The translations under genes and the position numbers were made by a program. 53,000 nt of DNA from contig NZ_CAKZMP010000041.1 of assembly GCF_937128705.1 (NCBI RefSeq), positions 1 through 53,000 of the forward strand. The letters are read 5' to 3'. The notes beneath the pieces are model-generated. The model ran no database searches. It had not been told where the DNA came from and worked only from the letters and a program-made list of their open reading frames with translations. Shown here piece after piece: positions 34,248-42,881 of this stretch. The DNA is from an uncultured Kiloniella sp. (GTDB taxonomy: Bacteria; Pseudomonadota; Alphaproteobacteria; Kiloniellales; Kiloniellaceae). Each line of letters opens with the position of its first letter. The first letter of the stretch is position 1.

Positions 34248-37097
34248 ATGTCTCTCATAGAATCAAACGAATTACCGGGTGAGGTAATTTCCAGCGCCAA
34301 TCAAGACACTCCTGTTACTTCTGGTACAGACTACAAAGTGATCCGCCGGAATGGGAAAGTCTCCCCTTTTGAACCCGAAAAAATCACCACCGCGATCACC
34401 AAGGCATTTATCGCCATAGAGGGCTCTAATGCTGTTGCCTCCCCTCGGGTTCACGATACCATTCACACCCTCTCGGAAGAGATCACTAGGTCCCTTACTC
34501 AAAGAGACACCTCGGGACGTACCTTTCACATCGAAGATATTCAGGATCGGGTCGAGCTTGCATTAATGCGCGGCGGCCACCAGAAGGTTGCACGGGCCTA
34601 CGTTCTTTATCGTGAAGAAAGAAACAAGGACCGCCAAACTGAAAATAACGCCCCGTCAGAATCACAACTAGACTTTAGTGTCACACAACCAGATGGATCA
34701 AAAGTTGACCTAGACCAAAATCGCCTAGAGACCATCATGGCCGAAGCTTGCGATGGATTAAAGAACACCTCTAAAGAAAAGATTTTATCGGAAACAAAAC
34801 GGAATATTTATGATGGCATCAGTTCTTCTGAACTGGCACTTGCACCAATCCTCGCAGCAAGAACCCTGATTGAAACAGAACCTGAGTATAGCTATGTTTC
34901 GGCAAGGCTTTTACTCGACAAACTTCGCACAGAGGTTTTGTCATTTATCTTTGAGCGAAATCAAACAGCAACCCAGAGCGAAATTGCCGATATTTATCCA
35001 GATTACTTCCGGGCATATATAAAAAAGGGGCTGACATCAGAACTTTTGGACCCTGAACTCGCTAGATATGACTTAGACCGCTTAAGCGCAGCAATAAAAC
35101 CAGAACGAGACACGCTCTTTCAATATCTGGGCCTACAAACCCTCTATGATCGTTATTTTCTTCACCAAGATGAAAACCGCATTGAATTGCCACAGGCATT
35201 TTTTATGCGGGTCGCCATGGGCCTTGCTCTGCGCGAAACAGATAGAGAAGAAAAAACTATCGAATTTTATGACCTCTTATCCTCGTTTGATTTCATGTGT
35301 TCAACCCCCACACTCTTTAACTCGGGCACACAACACCCCCAATTATCATCTTGTTTTTTAACAACCATCTCAGATGACTTAGGGGATATATTCAAGTCGA
35401 TCAAAGATAATGCACTGCTGGCAAAGTATTCTGGCGGCCTCGGAAATGACTGGACTTCTGTGCGGGGTCTCGGTGCACACATCAAAGGCACAAACGGCGA
35501 AAGTCAAGGTGTGGTGCCATTCTTAAAAGTTGCCAATGACACGGCCATTGCTGTGAATCAGGGGGGAAAGCGTAAAGGAGCAGTTTGCGCATACCTTGAA
35601 ACATGGCATTTGGATATAGAAGAATTTCTCGACTTAAGAAAAAATACCGGAGATGATCGTCGCAGAACCCATGACATGAATACCGCCAACTGGGTCCCCG
35701 ATCTTTTTATGGAACGTGTCAGGGAAGACGCCTCATGGACTCTTTTCTCGCCTGATGAAACACCGGATCTCCATAATCTCTATGGTCGAGACTTCCAACA
35801 AACCTATGAAAATTACGAGACAAAAGCCGAAAACGGGGAACTTCGTGCCCACAAAAAAATACGTGCGATAGATCTATGGCGCCGGATGTTAACAATGCTT
35901 TTTGAAACAGGACATCCTTGGATCACCTTCAAGGATCCCTGTAACATTCGGTCACCTCAAAATCACATTGGCGTCGTCCATTCGTCAAATCTTTGTACGG
36001 AAATTACACTTAATACTTCCAATGACGAAGTTGCCGTTTGTAATCTGGGTTCTATTAACCTTGCCGCGCATACCACTAAAAACGGTATCGATCATAGCAA
36101 GCTAGAGAAAACAACAAAAACAGCGATGCGCATGCTCGACAACGTCATCGATATCAATTTTTACACCATCCCGGAAGCCCGCAAATCAAATTTGAAACAT
36201 CGTCCCGTCGGCCTTGGACTAATGGGCTTTCAAGATGCATTGCAAAAACAACGAATTCCATACGGTTCTGATGCTGCAATTACCTTCGCTGACGAAAGTA
36301 TGGAAGCAATATCCTTTCACACAATAACAGCATCAAGCAATCTTGCTGAAGAAAGGGGAAGCTATGCGAGCTTCAAAGGTTCTCTGTGGTCAAAGGGTAT
36401 TTTACCACTAGATTCCATGAAACTTCTAGAAGAACAACGCACCAATTTTCAATACGATACCAGCAGCAAACTTGACTGGGAAAAACTTCGAAAGCGTGTC
36501 AAAAAAATAGGAATGCGTAATTCAAATACAATGGCAATTGCGCCCACGGCAACAATCTCAAATATCTGTGGCGTTTCCCAATCAATTGAACCTTCCTATC
36601 AAAACCTTTTCGTAAAATCCAACATGTCAGGTGAATTCACCGTCGTTAACGCATCTTTGGTAAACGACCTCAAAGCCTTAAACCTTTGGGATGACGTCAT
36701 GATTTCTGACCTTAAATACTATGATGGCAGTATCGGAGAAATCGACCGTATTCCTCAAGACCTTAAAACCCTTTATGCTACAGCCTTTGAAATTGATTCC
36801 GCCTTTTTGATTGAGGCCGCTGCACGAAGACAAAAATGGATTGATCAGGCACAATCCCTAAATCTCTATCTGGCCAATCCCAGTGGGAAAGCTCTTGATG
36901 CGCTCTATCAGCTGGCATGGGAACGTGGCCTAAAAACCACCTATTACCTCAGGTCAAAATCAGCAACTCACGTAGAGAAATCCACTCTTAAAGGAACAGA
37001 TGGGAAACTAAATGCCGTCGCAACAAACATGACAACGCCAATAAGCACAGGGCAAGTTTGTTCGATCGATGATCCAGAATGTGAAGCCTGCCAGTAA
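34248..37097 (+). CDS. nrdA: ribonucleoside-diphosphate reductase alpha subunit (class I)
   Basis: The 949-residue catalytic subunit starts at the ATG at 34248 (AAGG upstream). The frame is open to 34161, but that part belongs to the riboswitch leader. It has an N-terminal ATP-cone (about residues 29-125, YKVIRRNGKVSPFEPEKI) and a second cone-like segment (about 136-222). The redox pair is Cys369 and Cys598, and the thiyl Cys583 lies in SNLCTEI with Glu585. The radical-transfer tyrosines are in TTYYLRSKS. The tail carries the CSIDDPECEAC thiols that regenerate the active site. It reduces NDPs to dNDPs with NrdB 36 bases downstream. Duplicated ATP-cones are shared with the chlamydial class Ic alpha subunit. 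Confidence 0.95.
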   Translation: MSLIESNELPGEVISSANQDTPVTSGTDYKVIRRNGKVSPFEPEKITTAITKAFIAIEGSNAVASPRVHDTIHTLSEEITRSLTQRDTSGRTFHIEDIQDRVELALMRGGHQKVARAYVLYREERNKDRQTENNAPSESQLDFSVTQPDGSKVDLDQNRLETIMAEACDGLKNTSKEKILSETKRNIYDGISSSELALAPILAARTLIETEPEYSYVSARLLLDKLRTEVLSFIFERNQTATQSEIADIYPDYFRAYIKKGLTSELLDPELARYDLDRLSAAIKPERDTLFQYLGLQTLYDRYFLHQDENRIELPQAFFMRVAMGLALRETDREEKTIEFYDLLSSFDFMCSTPTLFNSGTQHPQLSSCFLTTISDDLGDIFKSIKDNALLAKYSGGLGNDWTSVRGLGAHIKGTNGESQGVVPFLKVANDTAIAVNQGGKRKGAVCAYLETWHLDIEEFLDLRKNTGDDRRRTHDMNTANWVPDLFMERVREDASWTLFSPDETPDLHNLYGRDFQQTYENYETKAENGELRAHKKIRAIDLWRRMLTMLFETGHPWITFKDPCNIRSPQNHIGVVHSSNLCTEITLNTSNDEVAVCNLGSINLAAHTTKNGIDHSKLEKTTKTAMRMLDNVIDINFYTIPEARKSNLKHRPVGLGLMGFQDALQKQRIPYGSDAAITFADESMEAISFHTITASSNLAEERGSYASFKGSLWSKGILPLDSMKLLEEQRTNFQYDTSSKLDWEKLRKRVKKIGMRNSNTMAIAPTATISNICGVSQSIEPSYQNLFVKSNMSGEFTVVNASLVNDLKALNLWDDVMISDLKYYDGSIGEIDRIPQDLKTLYATAFEIDSAFLIEAAARRQKWIDQAQSLNLYLANPSGKALDALYQLAWERGLKTTYYLRSKSATHVEKSTLKGTDGKLNAVATNMTTPISTGQVCSIDDPECEACQ

Positions 37098-37133
37098 CCA
37101 AGCCTCATCAAATAATGAAACAGGAATATAAAT

Positions 37134-38261
37134 ATGCTTGATTGGTCGGAACCAACAACCAAATCAAATGCCCAACGAACTCATCCGAAAGACAATGTAC
37201 CAACCACAGACACCACTGGTTTGGGGACCATTGACCGCGGAGCTGCACGCGTTTCTGTAGATGACAAGTCAATGATTAACGCTCGTGCTGATGTTAACCA
37301 GCTTTTACCGATGAAATACCATTGGGCATGGGAAAAATATCTCTCGGGCTGTAATAATCATTGGATGCCGACAGAAGTTTCAATGCAGGCCGATATTGCG
37401 CTTTGGAAATCCAAAGACGGCTTAACACCCGACGAGCGCAAAATGTTAAAACGTAATCTCGGTTTTTTTGCCGCTTCGGAATCTCTCGTTGCCAATAATA
37501 TTGTTCTTGCAATCTACCGCCACCTGACAAATCCAGAATGCCGACAGTATCTATTACGGCAAGCCTTCGAAGAGGCGGTCCACACACATACGTTTCAATA
37601 CATCGTGGAAAGTCTGGGCCTTGAAGAAGGTGAACTATTCAACATGTATCGCGAAGTTCCGTCGATAACTGACAAGGCGGCATGGGCACTGAAATACACG
37701 CAAAGCCTAGATGATCCAAACTTTGAAACGGGCACCCCCGAAGCAGATCAGGCCTTTTTAAGAGACCTGATTGCTTTTTATGTCGTTTTTGAAGGTATGT
37801 GGTTTTATACAGGGTTTGCCCAAATTTTATCATTGGGTCGCCGGAACAAAATGGTAGGGATCGCGGAACAGTATCAATATATTCTTCGTGATGAGAGCAT
37901 TCACCTGAACTTCGGTATTGATGTTATCAATCAAATCAAAGCAGAGAACCCTCACCTTTGGACCGAAGAATTTCAACAAGAAGTAAAGGGAATGCTGAAA
38001 GAAGCCGCTGAAATTGAAGCAGCTTATGGCCGCGATACGATGCCCAAGGGATTATTGGGCCTGAACGCGCATCTATGCGAACAATATATGCACTTCATCG
38101 CGAACCGCAGATGTGGACAACTCGGTTTGGAACAGATCTATCCGGCCACAGAAAATCCGTTCCCCTGGATGTCAGAGGCCATGGACCTAAAGAAAGAAAA
38201 AAACTTCTTTGAAACCAGAGTCATTGAATACCAGAATGGCGGCGCACTAAGCTGGGATTAA
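37134..38261 (+). CDS. nrdB: ribonucleoside-diphosphate reductase beta subunit, subclass Ic-like
   Basis: The 375-residue R2 protein has its six metal ligands at Glu116 (ASESLV), Glu147 and His150 (EEAVHTHTF), Glu220 (FEGMWFY), and Glu254 and His257 (RDESIH). At the position of the E. coli radical Tyr122 (four residues after His118) there is Phe154. The first ligand is Glu116 where E. coli has Asp84. Both changes are the defining pattern of class Ic R2 proteins such as that of Chlamydia trachomatis, which use a Mn(IV)/Fe(III) centre instead of a tyrosyl radical. The tail Tyr366, before GGALSWD, fits the radical-relay residue. An AGGAA site precedes the ATG. Confidence 0.95.
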   Translation: MLDWSEPTTKSNAQRTHPKDNVPTTDTTGLGTIDRGAARVSVDDKSMINARADVNQLLPMKYHWAWEKYLSGCNNHWMPTEVSMQADIALWKSKDGLTPDERKMLKRNLGFFAASESLVANNIVLAIYRHLTNPECRQYLLRQAFEEAVHTHTFQYIVESLGLEEGELFNMYREVPSITDKAAWALKYTQSLDDPNFETGTPEADQAFLRDLIAFYVVFEGMWFYTGFAQILSLGRRNKMVGIAEQYQYILRDESIHLNFGIDVINQIKAENPHLWTEEFQQEVKGMLKEAAEIEAAYGRDTMPKGLLGLNAHLCEQYMHFIANRRCGQLGLEQIYPATENPFPWMSEAMDLKKEKNFFETRVIEYQNGGALSWD

Positions 38262-38293
38262 TCCATCCTACACGCGACAGCTCGTTGCTATCC

Positions 38294-38322
38294 GTTATGG
38301 GGATTTAAGAAATCCCCATAAC
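38294..38322. terminator. 13-bp hairpin spanning the pxpA stop codon
   Basis: GTTATGGGGATTT (38294-38306) and AAATCCCCATAAC (38310-38322) pair perfectly around a 3-base loop. The TAA of pxpA on the minus strand (38305-38307) lies at the top of the stem, so the hairpin uses the last coding bases. It lies between the convergent nrdB and pxpA genes. No T-run follows on either side, so an RNA-stabilising or rho-assisting role is as likely as intrinsic termination. Confidence 0.6.
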
Positions 38323-39081
38323 TTCTGGTAAAGGTGCCAGTTCAAATCCGGCCTGTTCCAGCCTTTCTTTTACACGACGAGCAATTGCGACTGCTTCGGC
38401 AGTATCCCCGTGCACACATACACTATGTATCGGGGTATCAATCCGCTTCCCTGATGGCGTTATAATTTTACCCTCTTGTACAAAAGAGAGAATTTGATCT
38501 GCCGATTGTTCGGGGTCATGAATAACGGCATGGGGTTCAGACCTTGGGGTCAAATTCCCGTTCTCATCATAGGTTCTATCAGCAAAAATTTCGCCGGCCG
38601 TGGGCAGACCTAATTCAAGACCAGCCTTGCATAGACAGGACCCAGCTGTTGCCAACAGGATGAGAGACGGATCAACCGCGGCAATGCCACGCGCTATGGC
38701 AAGCGACATTTCCATATCAACAGCCGCCATATTATTGAGCGCACCATGAGGTTTCACATGGGTAACTTTCGTTCCCTGGCTCTTTGCAACGGCCATCAAG
38801 GCACCGATTTGATACACGATCATTGCTTCCAATTCAGAAAGCGGAATATACATTTTACGCCGGCCAAAGCCCTGTAGATCTGGAAAGGCTGGGTGCGCGC
38901 CGATGCTCACACCCTTTTCTTTGGCAGAGCGCGTAACGTCAGACATGACCAAGGGGTCACCCGCATGGTAACCACAGGCAATATTGGCTGACCCGATTAT
39001 ATCCAGCATCGCAGTATCATTCCCGATGGAATACATACCAAAGCCTTCGCCCATATCCGCATTTAAATTAATTTTTTCCAT
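38305..39081 (-). CDS. pxpA: 5-oxoprolinase subunit PxpA (LamB/YcsF family)
   Basis: The 258-residue protein begins INLNADMGEGFGMYSIGND and continues SANIACGYHAGDPLVM, GAHPAFPDLQGFGRR and HVKPHGALNN, all signature parts of the LamB/YcsF family. With PxpB and PxpC it hydrolyses 5-oxo-L-proline to L-glutamate at the cost of ATP. An AGAGGA site precedes the ATG. It is the last gene of pxpB-pxpC-pxpA. The order A last is common in proteobacteria. Confidence 0.93.
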   Translation of the reverse strand: MEKINLNADMGEGFGMYSIGNDTAMLDIIGSANIACGYHAGDPLVMSDVTRSAKEKGVSIGAHPAFPDLQGFGRRKMYIPLSELEAMIVYQIGALMAVAKSQGTKVTHVKPHGALNNMAAVDMEMSLAIARGIAAVDPSLILLATAGSCLCKAGLELGLPTAGEIFADRTYDENGNLTPRSEPHAVIHDPEQSADQILSFVQEGKIITPSGKRIDTPIHSVCVHGDTAEAVAIARRVKERLEQAGFELAPLPEVMGIS

Positions 39082-39101
39082 GTGTAGTTTCCTCTTGCTG
39101 G

Positions 39102-40175
39102 CTAAGCTTCTAGATGACCGGGGAAATGTCCGGTCAAACTGGCATCAACAACACCGCCGATTAAATTTACCTCATACAAGGCTTTTAGATCCATAACTCC
39201 CTCACCAAAATAATCCTGAATAGAGGAAATGGCCCGATCCAGCTCTAATTTCTGTTCTTCTCGGGCAGCCTGTGCTTCATCAAGGGAAACGTACTGGAAC
39301 TTAATATCATTACCCGGCACCAGTTGCCCTAAAAGAGGAAGATCAGATGTAATCACAGCACCAATTTTGGGATAGCCTCCAATTGTCTGGCAATCCACAA
39401 ACAAGATAATAGGCTGCCCGCTACCCGGCACCTGTATAGCCCCCGGAACTATTCCATCAGAAATAAGGTCACTTCCCTTTTCCGGCAAAGGTTTCAATTC
39501 GTCGCCTTCAAGACGAATGCCCATACGATCTACGTCAGAGCTAACCTTATAATTTTGATCCGTGAATTTGGCGATCATGTCATCAGAAAAATAATCATCC
39601 TGGGGCCCCGCCATTACACGAATTGTTTCTGCCGTTGTTAGCATCGGTGCAGATACAATTTTTTCCAAACCATCCCGTGGGTGCGATAGTCTAACCTTGA
39701 TAGAATCCCCCGCCTGTAACGGAAGACCGTTTACCCCCCCCAACTTTGCGCGCGCATAGGTCGAGCAACTATCAAGAACCGGGGCTAAATCAAATCCTCC
39801 TTCGACGGTTAAATAGCCCGTCGCCCCATTTTTCAGAGGCTCGACAGAAAGGACATCTCCATCGTCAAGCGTGACAGACTGCCAAGGTTTTATCGCAATA
39901 CTATCGCCACCATCTGCGAGATTAAGTTCGGCGGTTACATCCCCCGCAAGGCCCAGACGTATTCGTCCACCTTCGGCGATTACCTTTGGTCCCAAAAACC
40001 GAAATTCTAGCGCCGTTTCAAAGGGGGCATTCCCCACCAAAGCATTCCCCAACCGCAATGATAACGTATCCGCAGCCCCGCTCCTTGGAACACCAAAGCC
40101 AGCAAATCCTTTGCGACCCTCATCTTGAAGAGATGATAAAATACCTGGCGAGAGGATTTTTAGAACAACCGACAT
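39102..40175 (-). CDS. pxpC: 5-oxoprolinase subunit PxpC (biotin-dependent carboxylase-like)
   Basis: The 357-residue protein carries the KipA/PxpC domain: PGILSSLQDEGRKGFAGFGVPRSGA and DTLSLRLGNALVGN at the start, DRMGIRLEGDEL in the middle and ILFVDCQTIGGYPKIGAV near the C-terminal third. Its ATG overlaps the pxpB stop by one base (TGATG), so translation is coupled. PxpC works with PxpB as the ATP-dependent part of the 5-oxoprolinase. It is not a urea carboxylase, as no biotin domain or amidolyase is present. Confidence 0.92.
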   Translation of the reverse strand: MSVVLKILSPGILSSLQDEGRKGFAGFGVPRSGAADTLSLRLGNALVGNAPFETALEFRFLGPKVIAEGGRIRLGLAGDVTAELNLADGGDSIAIKPWQSVTLDDGDVLSVEPLKNGATGYLTVEGGFDLAPVLDSCSTYARAKLGGVNGLPLQAGDSIKVRLSHPRDGLEKIVSAPMLTTAETIRVMAGPQDDYFSDDMIAKFTDQNYKVSSDVDRMGIRLEGDELKPLPEKGSDLISDGIVPGAIQVPGSGQPIILFVDCQTIGGYPKIGAVITSDLPLLGQLVPGNDIKFQYVSLDEAQAAREEQKLELDRAISSIQDYFGEGVMDLKALYEVNLIGGVVDASLTGHFPGHLEA

Positions 40176-40921
40176 CAGCCCTCTCCCTCCATTGTTAAAA
40201 AGCTTTGTGGTGCAATACGTTCAGCAGCTAAATCAGCAGCAAGGTCACCATATTCTTCTGTTGTTATTGGTCTGAATTTCACAGCCCCACCCGGAGAGAG
40301 CAAACTGGGCTGTGCCCAGGAACTGTCAAAAAAGGGAACTGGGCAACGCGCAATCAAGTGCCATCCCCCAGGGCTTTCCCACGGATACACAGCCGTTTGT
40401 TCGTTGGCAATACCAACTGATCCTGCGGGAACCCTCACCCTCGGGCTTGTTCTTCTTGGAAACTGTAGTCGCGCATCAATTTCCCCCATAAAGGCAAAAC
40501 CGGGCAAAAAACCAATGAGAAAAATATCATAAATAGCCGAACTATGTACATTAATGACTTCCTCTACGGACAGCCCGCTACGCTGTGCAACCTCAGCTAA
40601 ATCAGGCGCCAACTCCCCCTCGTAACAAACAGGCAAGACCCAGAGCTCCTTGTGCCCATCTTCCTTACTCAAAGGCTTTTGTGCCAATGCACTTACGTGT
40701 TCAACGACATGATTAAAGTTCGCAATATCCGGGTTCAAACACACCGTCAGGGAACGGCTTGCCGAAATAATATCAAACACACCGGGCAGTCGTCCTTCGT
40801 CAACTTCCTGTTCAATACAGCCTCTCAATGCGCGAACAGAGCGCGCACCAATAGCCCCTTTTAGCTTAGGAAATTCAATCGTAAAGGCGCTATCGCCTAA
40901 TGTTAGGACTCGGATATCCAA
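40175..40921 (-). CDS. pxpB: 5-oxoprolinase subunit PxpB (KipI family)
   Basis: The 248-residue protein has the KipI/PxpB stretches CYEGELAPDLAEVAQRSGLSV, FLIGFLPGFAFMGEID and PRVRVPAGSVGIANEQTAVYP, ending in the ESPGGWHLIARCPVPFF motif. The start is a TTG with an AAGAGAG site 5-6 bases before it. First gene of the 5-oxoprolinase operon, divergent from a TRAP binding-protein gene with a 276-base region rich in inverted repeats. Confidence 0.92.
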   Translation of the reverse strand: MDIRVLTLGDSAFTIEFPKLKGAIGARSVRALRGCIEQEVDEGRLPGVFDIISASRSLTVCLNPDIANFNHVVEHVSALAQKPLSKEDGHKELWVLPVCYEGELAPDLAEVAQRSGLSVEEVINVHSSAIYDIFLIGFLPGFAFMGEIDARLQFPRRTSPRVRVPAGSVGIANEQTAVYPWESPGGWHLIARCPVPFFDSSWAQPSLLSPGGAVKFRPITTEEYGDLAADLAAERIAPQSFLTMEGEG

Positions 40922-40996
40922 ATTAGCTCTCTTAGGTTTTTTCTTTATTGAACTACAGCCTTAGATACACATCAACTATAAATCGTTATTGTTTTA

Positions 40997-41011
40997 TTGA
41001 CTTTTTGTCAA
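40997..41011. promoter_or_regulatory. palindrome TTGAC-N5-GTCAA in pxp/TRAP divergent region
   Basis: TTGAC and GTCAA flank five T, forming a 15-bp site about 76 bases before pxpB and 187 bases before dctP. It resembles a MarR-type dimer site, and a MarR-like gene ends the TRAP operon. A looser pair, GTCATC (41018-41023) and GATGAC (41042-41047), follows. Confidence 0.4.
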
Positions 41012-41054
41012 CATAACGTCATCGTAAATTTATGCGTTAATGATGACACAGGTA

Positions 41055-41125
41055 TTTTTGGCTCATTAATCACGCTGTATTGCTCAAATCTTCCTGACTT
41101 TAAACAGTGAGAATTGAGCCAAAAA
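41055..41125. promoter_or_regulatory. widely spaced 11-bp inverted repeat upstream of TRAP operon
   Basis: TTTTTGGCTCA (41055-41065) and TGAGCCAAAAA (41115-41125) are exact complements with centres 60 bases apart. The second arm lies 73 bases before the dctP start, near the expected promoter. The spacing suits two protein dimers on the same DNA face with looping, or a long hairpin in the leader. Confidence 0.5.
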
Positions 41126-41197
41126 GAACGTTTAAGGCCCTGAATATATAAAAAACATCAAGGCCAACACATAGAAACCCCTGGGAGGTTTTAAAAA

Positions 41198-42175
41198 ATG
41201 AAACTTTTACGTAACTTCACCGCTGGTGTTGCTGCCCTTGCTATGGGCGGAATTGCCACTTCTTCCGCTGACACTTGGGATATGCCAACACCATATCCGG
41301 ATAAAACTTTTCACACAGCAAACATCATTGAATTTGCCAAGGATGTAGAAACAGCAACTAACGGCGACCTGAAAATCAAAATTCATTCCGCCGGTTCGCT
41401 TTTTAAACACCCGGAAATAAAAAATGCCGTTCGTAGCGGCCAGGTGCCAATTGGTGAATTTTTCCTGTCACGCCTGTCGAATGAACATGCTGCCTTTGGT
41501 GCAGACTCGCTTCCTTTCCTTGCAACAAATTATGACGATGCAGGAAAACTTTGGGCAGCTCAAAAGCCTGTTATCAGCGCACTACTGGACAAACAGGGCT
41601 TAATGCCATTGTTCTCTGTTCCGTGGCCACCACAGGGACTTTATACAAAAAAAGAAATCAAGACCGTTGATGATCTTAAAGGCCTAAAGTTCAGAGCTTA
41701 CAATGCAACGTTGGAAAAATTCGCCCAACTTACAGGCGCAGCACCGACACAGGTCGAAGTTCCTGATATTCCACAAGCCTATGCAACAGGTCGCGTTGAA
41801 GCAATGATCACATCGCCATCAACGGGTGCAAACAGCAAAGCTTGGGATTTCGTTTCTCACTACACACACATTCAAGCGTGGGTACCGAAAAACATTGTTG
41901 TCATTAACAAAAAATACTGGCGTAAGCTTGATGACGCCACACAAAAAGCTGTTCTTGCTGCGGCAGAAAAAGCAGAAAAACGTGGCTGGGCAATGAGCCA
42001 GGAAGAAACCGCTGCTAAAATCAAAATCATGCAAGACAATGGCGTAACAATTGTAAATCCGCCTGCGGCTGAATTGATGACAGGTTTGAAAAAAGTTGGC
42101 ACTGATATGCTTTCTGATTGGAAAGCATCTGCAGGAGATGAAGGATCTGAGATCCTGAGCTCATACGGCAACTAA
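41198..42175 (+). CDS. TRAP transporter solute-binding protein, likely 5-oxoproline
   Basis: The 325-residue periplasmic protein has a signal peptide (GVAALAMGGIATSSA) and a DctP domain with WDMPTPYPDKTFHTANI at the start. The ligand Arg lies in LKGLKFRAYNATLEKFAQL. GGGAGG precedes the ATG. A DctP subfamily that binds pyroglutamate is known from Bordetella. Placement directly opposite the 5-oxoprolinase operon suggests the same ligand here, but no ligand-specific residue was checked. A terminator-like hairpin follows, separating it from the permease genes. Confidence 0.92.
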   Translation: MKLLRNFTAGVAALAMGGIATSSADTWDMPTPYPDKTFHTANIIEFAKDVETATNGDLKIKIHSAGSLFKHPEIKNAVRSGQVPIGEFFLSRLSNEHAAFGADSLPFLATNYDDAGKLWAAQKPVISALLDKQGLMPLFSVPWPPQGLYTKKEIKTVDDLKGLKFRAYNATLEKFAQLTGAAPTQVEVPDIPQAYATGRVEAMITSPSTGANSKAWDFVSHYTHIQAWVPKNIVVINKKYWRKLDDATQKAVLAAAEKAEKRGWAMSQEETAAKIKIMQDNGVTIVNPPAAELMTGLKKVGTDMLSDWKASAGDEGSEILSSYGN

Positions 42176-42185
42176 GCTCCCTGTT

Positions 42186-42232
42186 GGGCGGTTCATTTCA
42201 CTATCTTATCGTGTGATGAACCGCCCCTTTTT
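42186..42232 (+). terminator. attenuator hairpin between dctP and dctQ
   Basis: GGGCGGTTCAT (42186-42196) and ATGAACCGCCC (42216-42226) form a perfect 11-bp stem, followed by CTTTTT to 42232. It is a standard rho-independent terminator placed inside the operon, so binding protein would be made in excess over the permease. Confidence 0.85.
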
Positions 42233-42294
42233 ATATGGATCCAGCCAGAATGAATGCCCAAGGGCCTATTCATTACTCGGGGATGTGTGCGACC

Positions 42295-42867
42295 ATGAGA
42301 CAGATACTCAATAAAATATATACGACAAGCGGATGGTCAGCGGCCTTTTTTCTTGTGGCCATTTGCCTGACAGTTATGGCACAGGTGGTTTTGAACCTGC
42401 TTGACCGCGTTAGTAGCCTGATTACAGGTGAAGCAATTGGATTGACGATCCCTTCCTATGCCGACTTCACAGGTTTCTTTCTCGCCGGCGCCTCTTTTCT
42501 CGCCCTCGCCTACACACTAAGAGACGGCAGCCACATTAGGGTGTCACTGGTTTTGCAACACCTCTCCCCCAAACTGCGTCACATCGTTGAAATTTGGTGC
42601 CTGAGTATTGCCGCTGCAATGGCGCTTTATTTCACCACCTACACAGGTTTCCTCGTTCACGAATCATACATCTATAACGACCTGTCTCCAGGCATGATTG
42701 CCGTGCCAATCTGGATCCCCATGACGCCTGTGCTTGTTGGATTAGCCATTCTGTCCATCGCCTTGATTGATGAACTTGTTTGCGTCATCTCCGGCGGCGA
42801 ACCGAGTTACGAAGGCAAGGGTGAGAATTTACTAGAGCAAGATCACGCCGATCTTCACGCTGAATAA
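42295..42867 (+). CDS. TRAP transporter small permease (DctQ)
   Basis: The 190-residue protein has four predicted membrane helices with the DctQ pattern FTGFFLAGASFLALAYTLRDGSHIRVSLV. It is slightly longer than usual because of an internal loop (LDRVSSLITGEAIGL). The ATG at 42295 was chosen because the frame's earlier Met codons lie in or right after the terminator hairpin. The ribosome site is weak, so the start is uncertain. It is followed 14 bases later by dctM. Confidence 0.88.
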   Translation: MRQILNKIYTTSGWSAAFFLVAICLTVMAQVVLNLLDRVSSLITGEAIGLTIPSYADFTGFFLAGASFLALAYTLRDGSHIRVSLVLQHLSPKLRHIVEIWCLSIAAAMALYFTTYTGFLVHESYIYNDLSPGMIAVPIWIPMTPVLVGLAILSIALIDELVCVISGGEPSYEGKGENLLEQDHADLHAE

Positions 42868-42881
42868 GAAGGGCAAAACCA

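Noticed and set aside
33994-34260. 88-residue open frame beginning in the riboswitch region
   Set aside because: It runs through the conserved B12 aptamer blocks and ends just after the nrdA start; the sequence is RNA structure, not protein.
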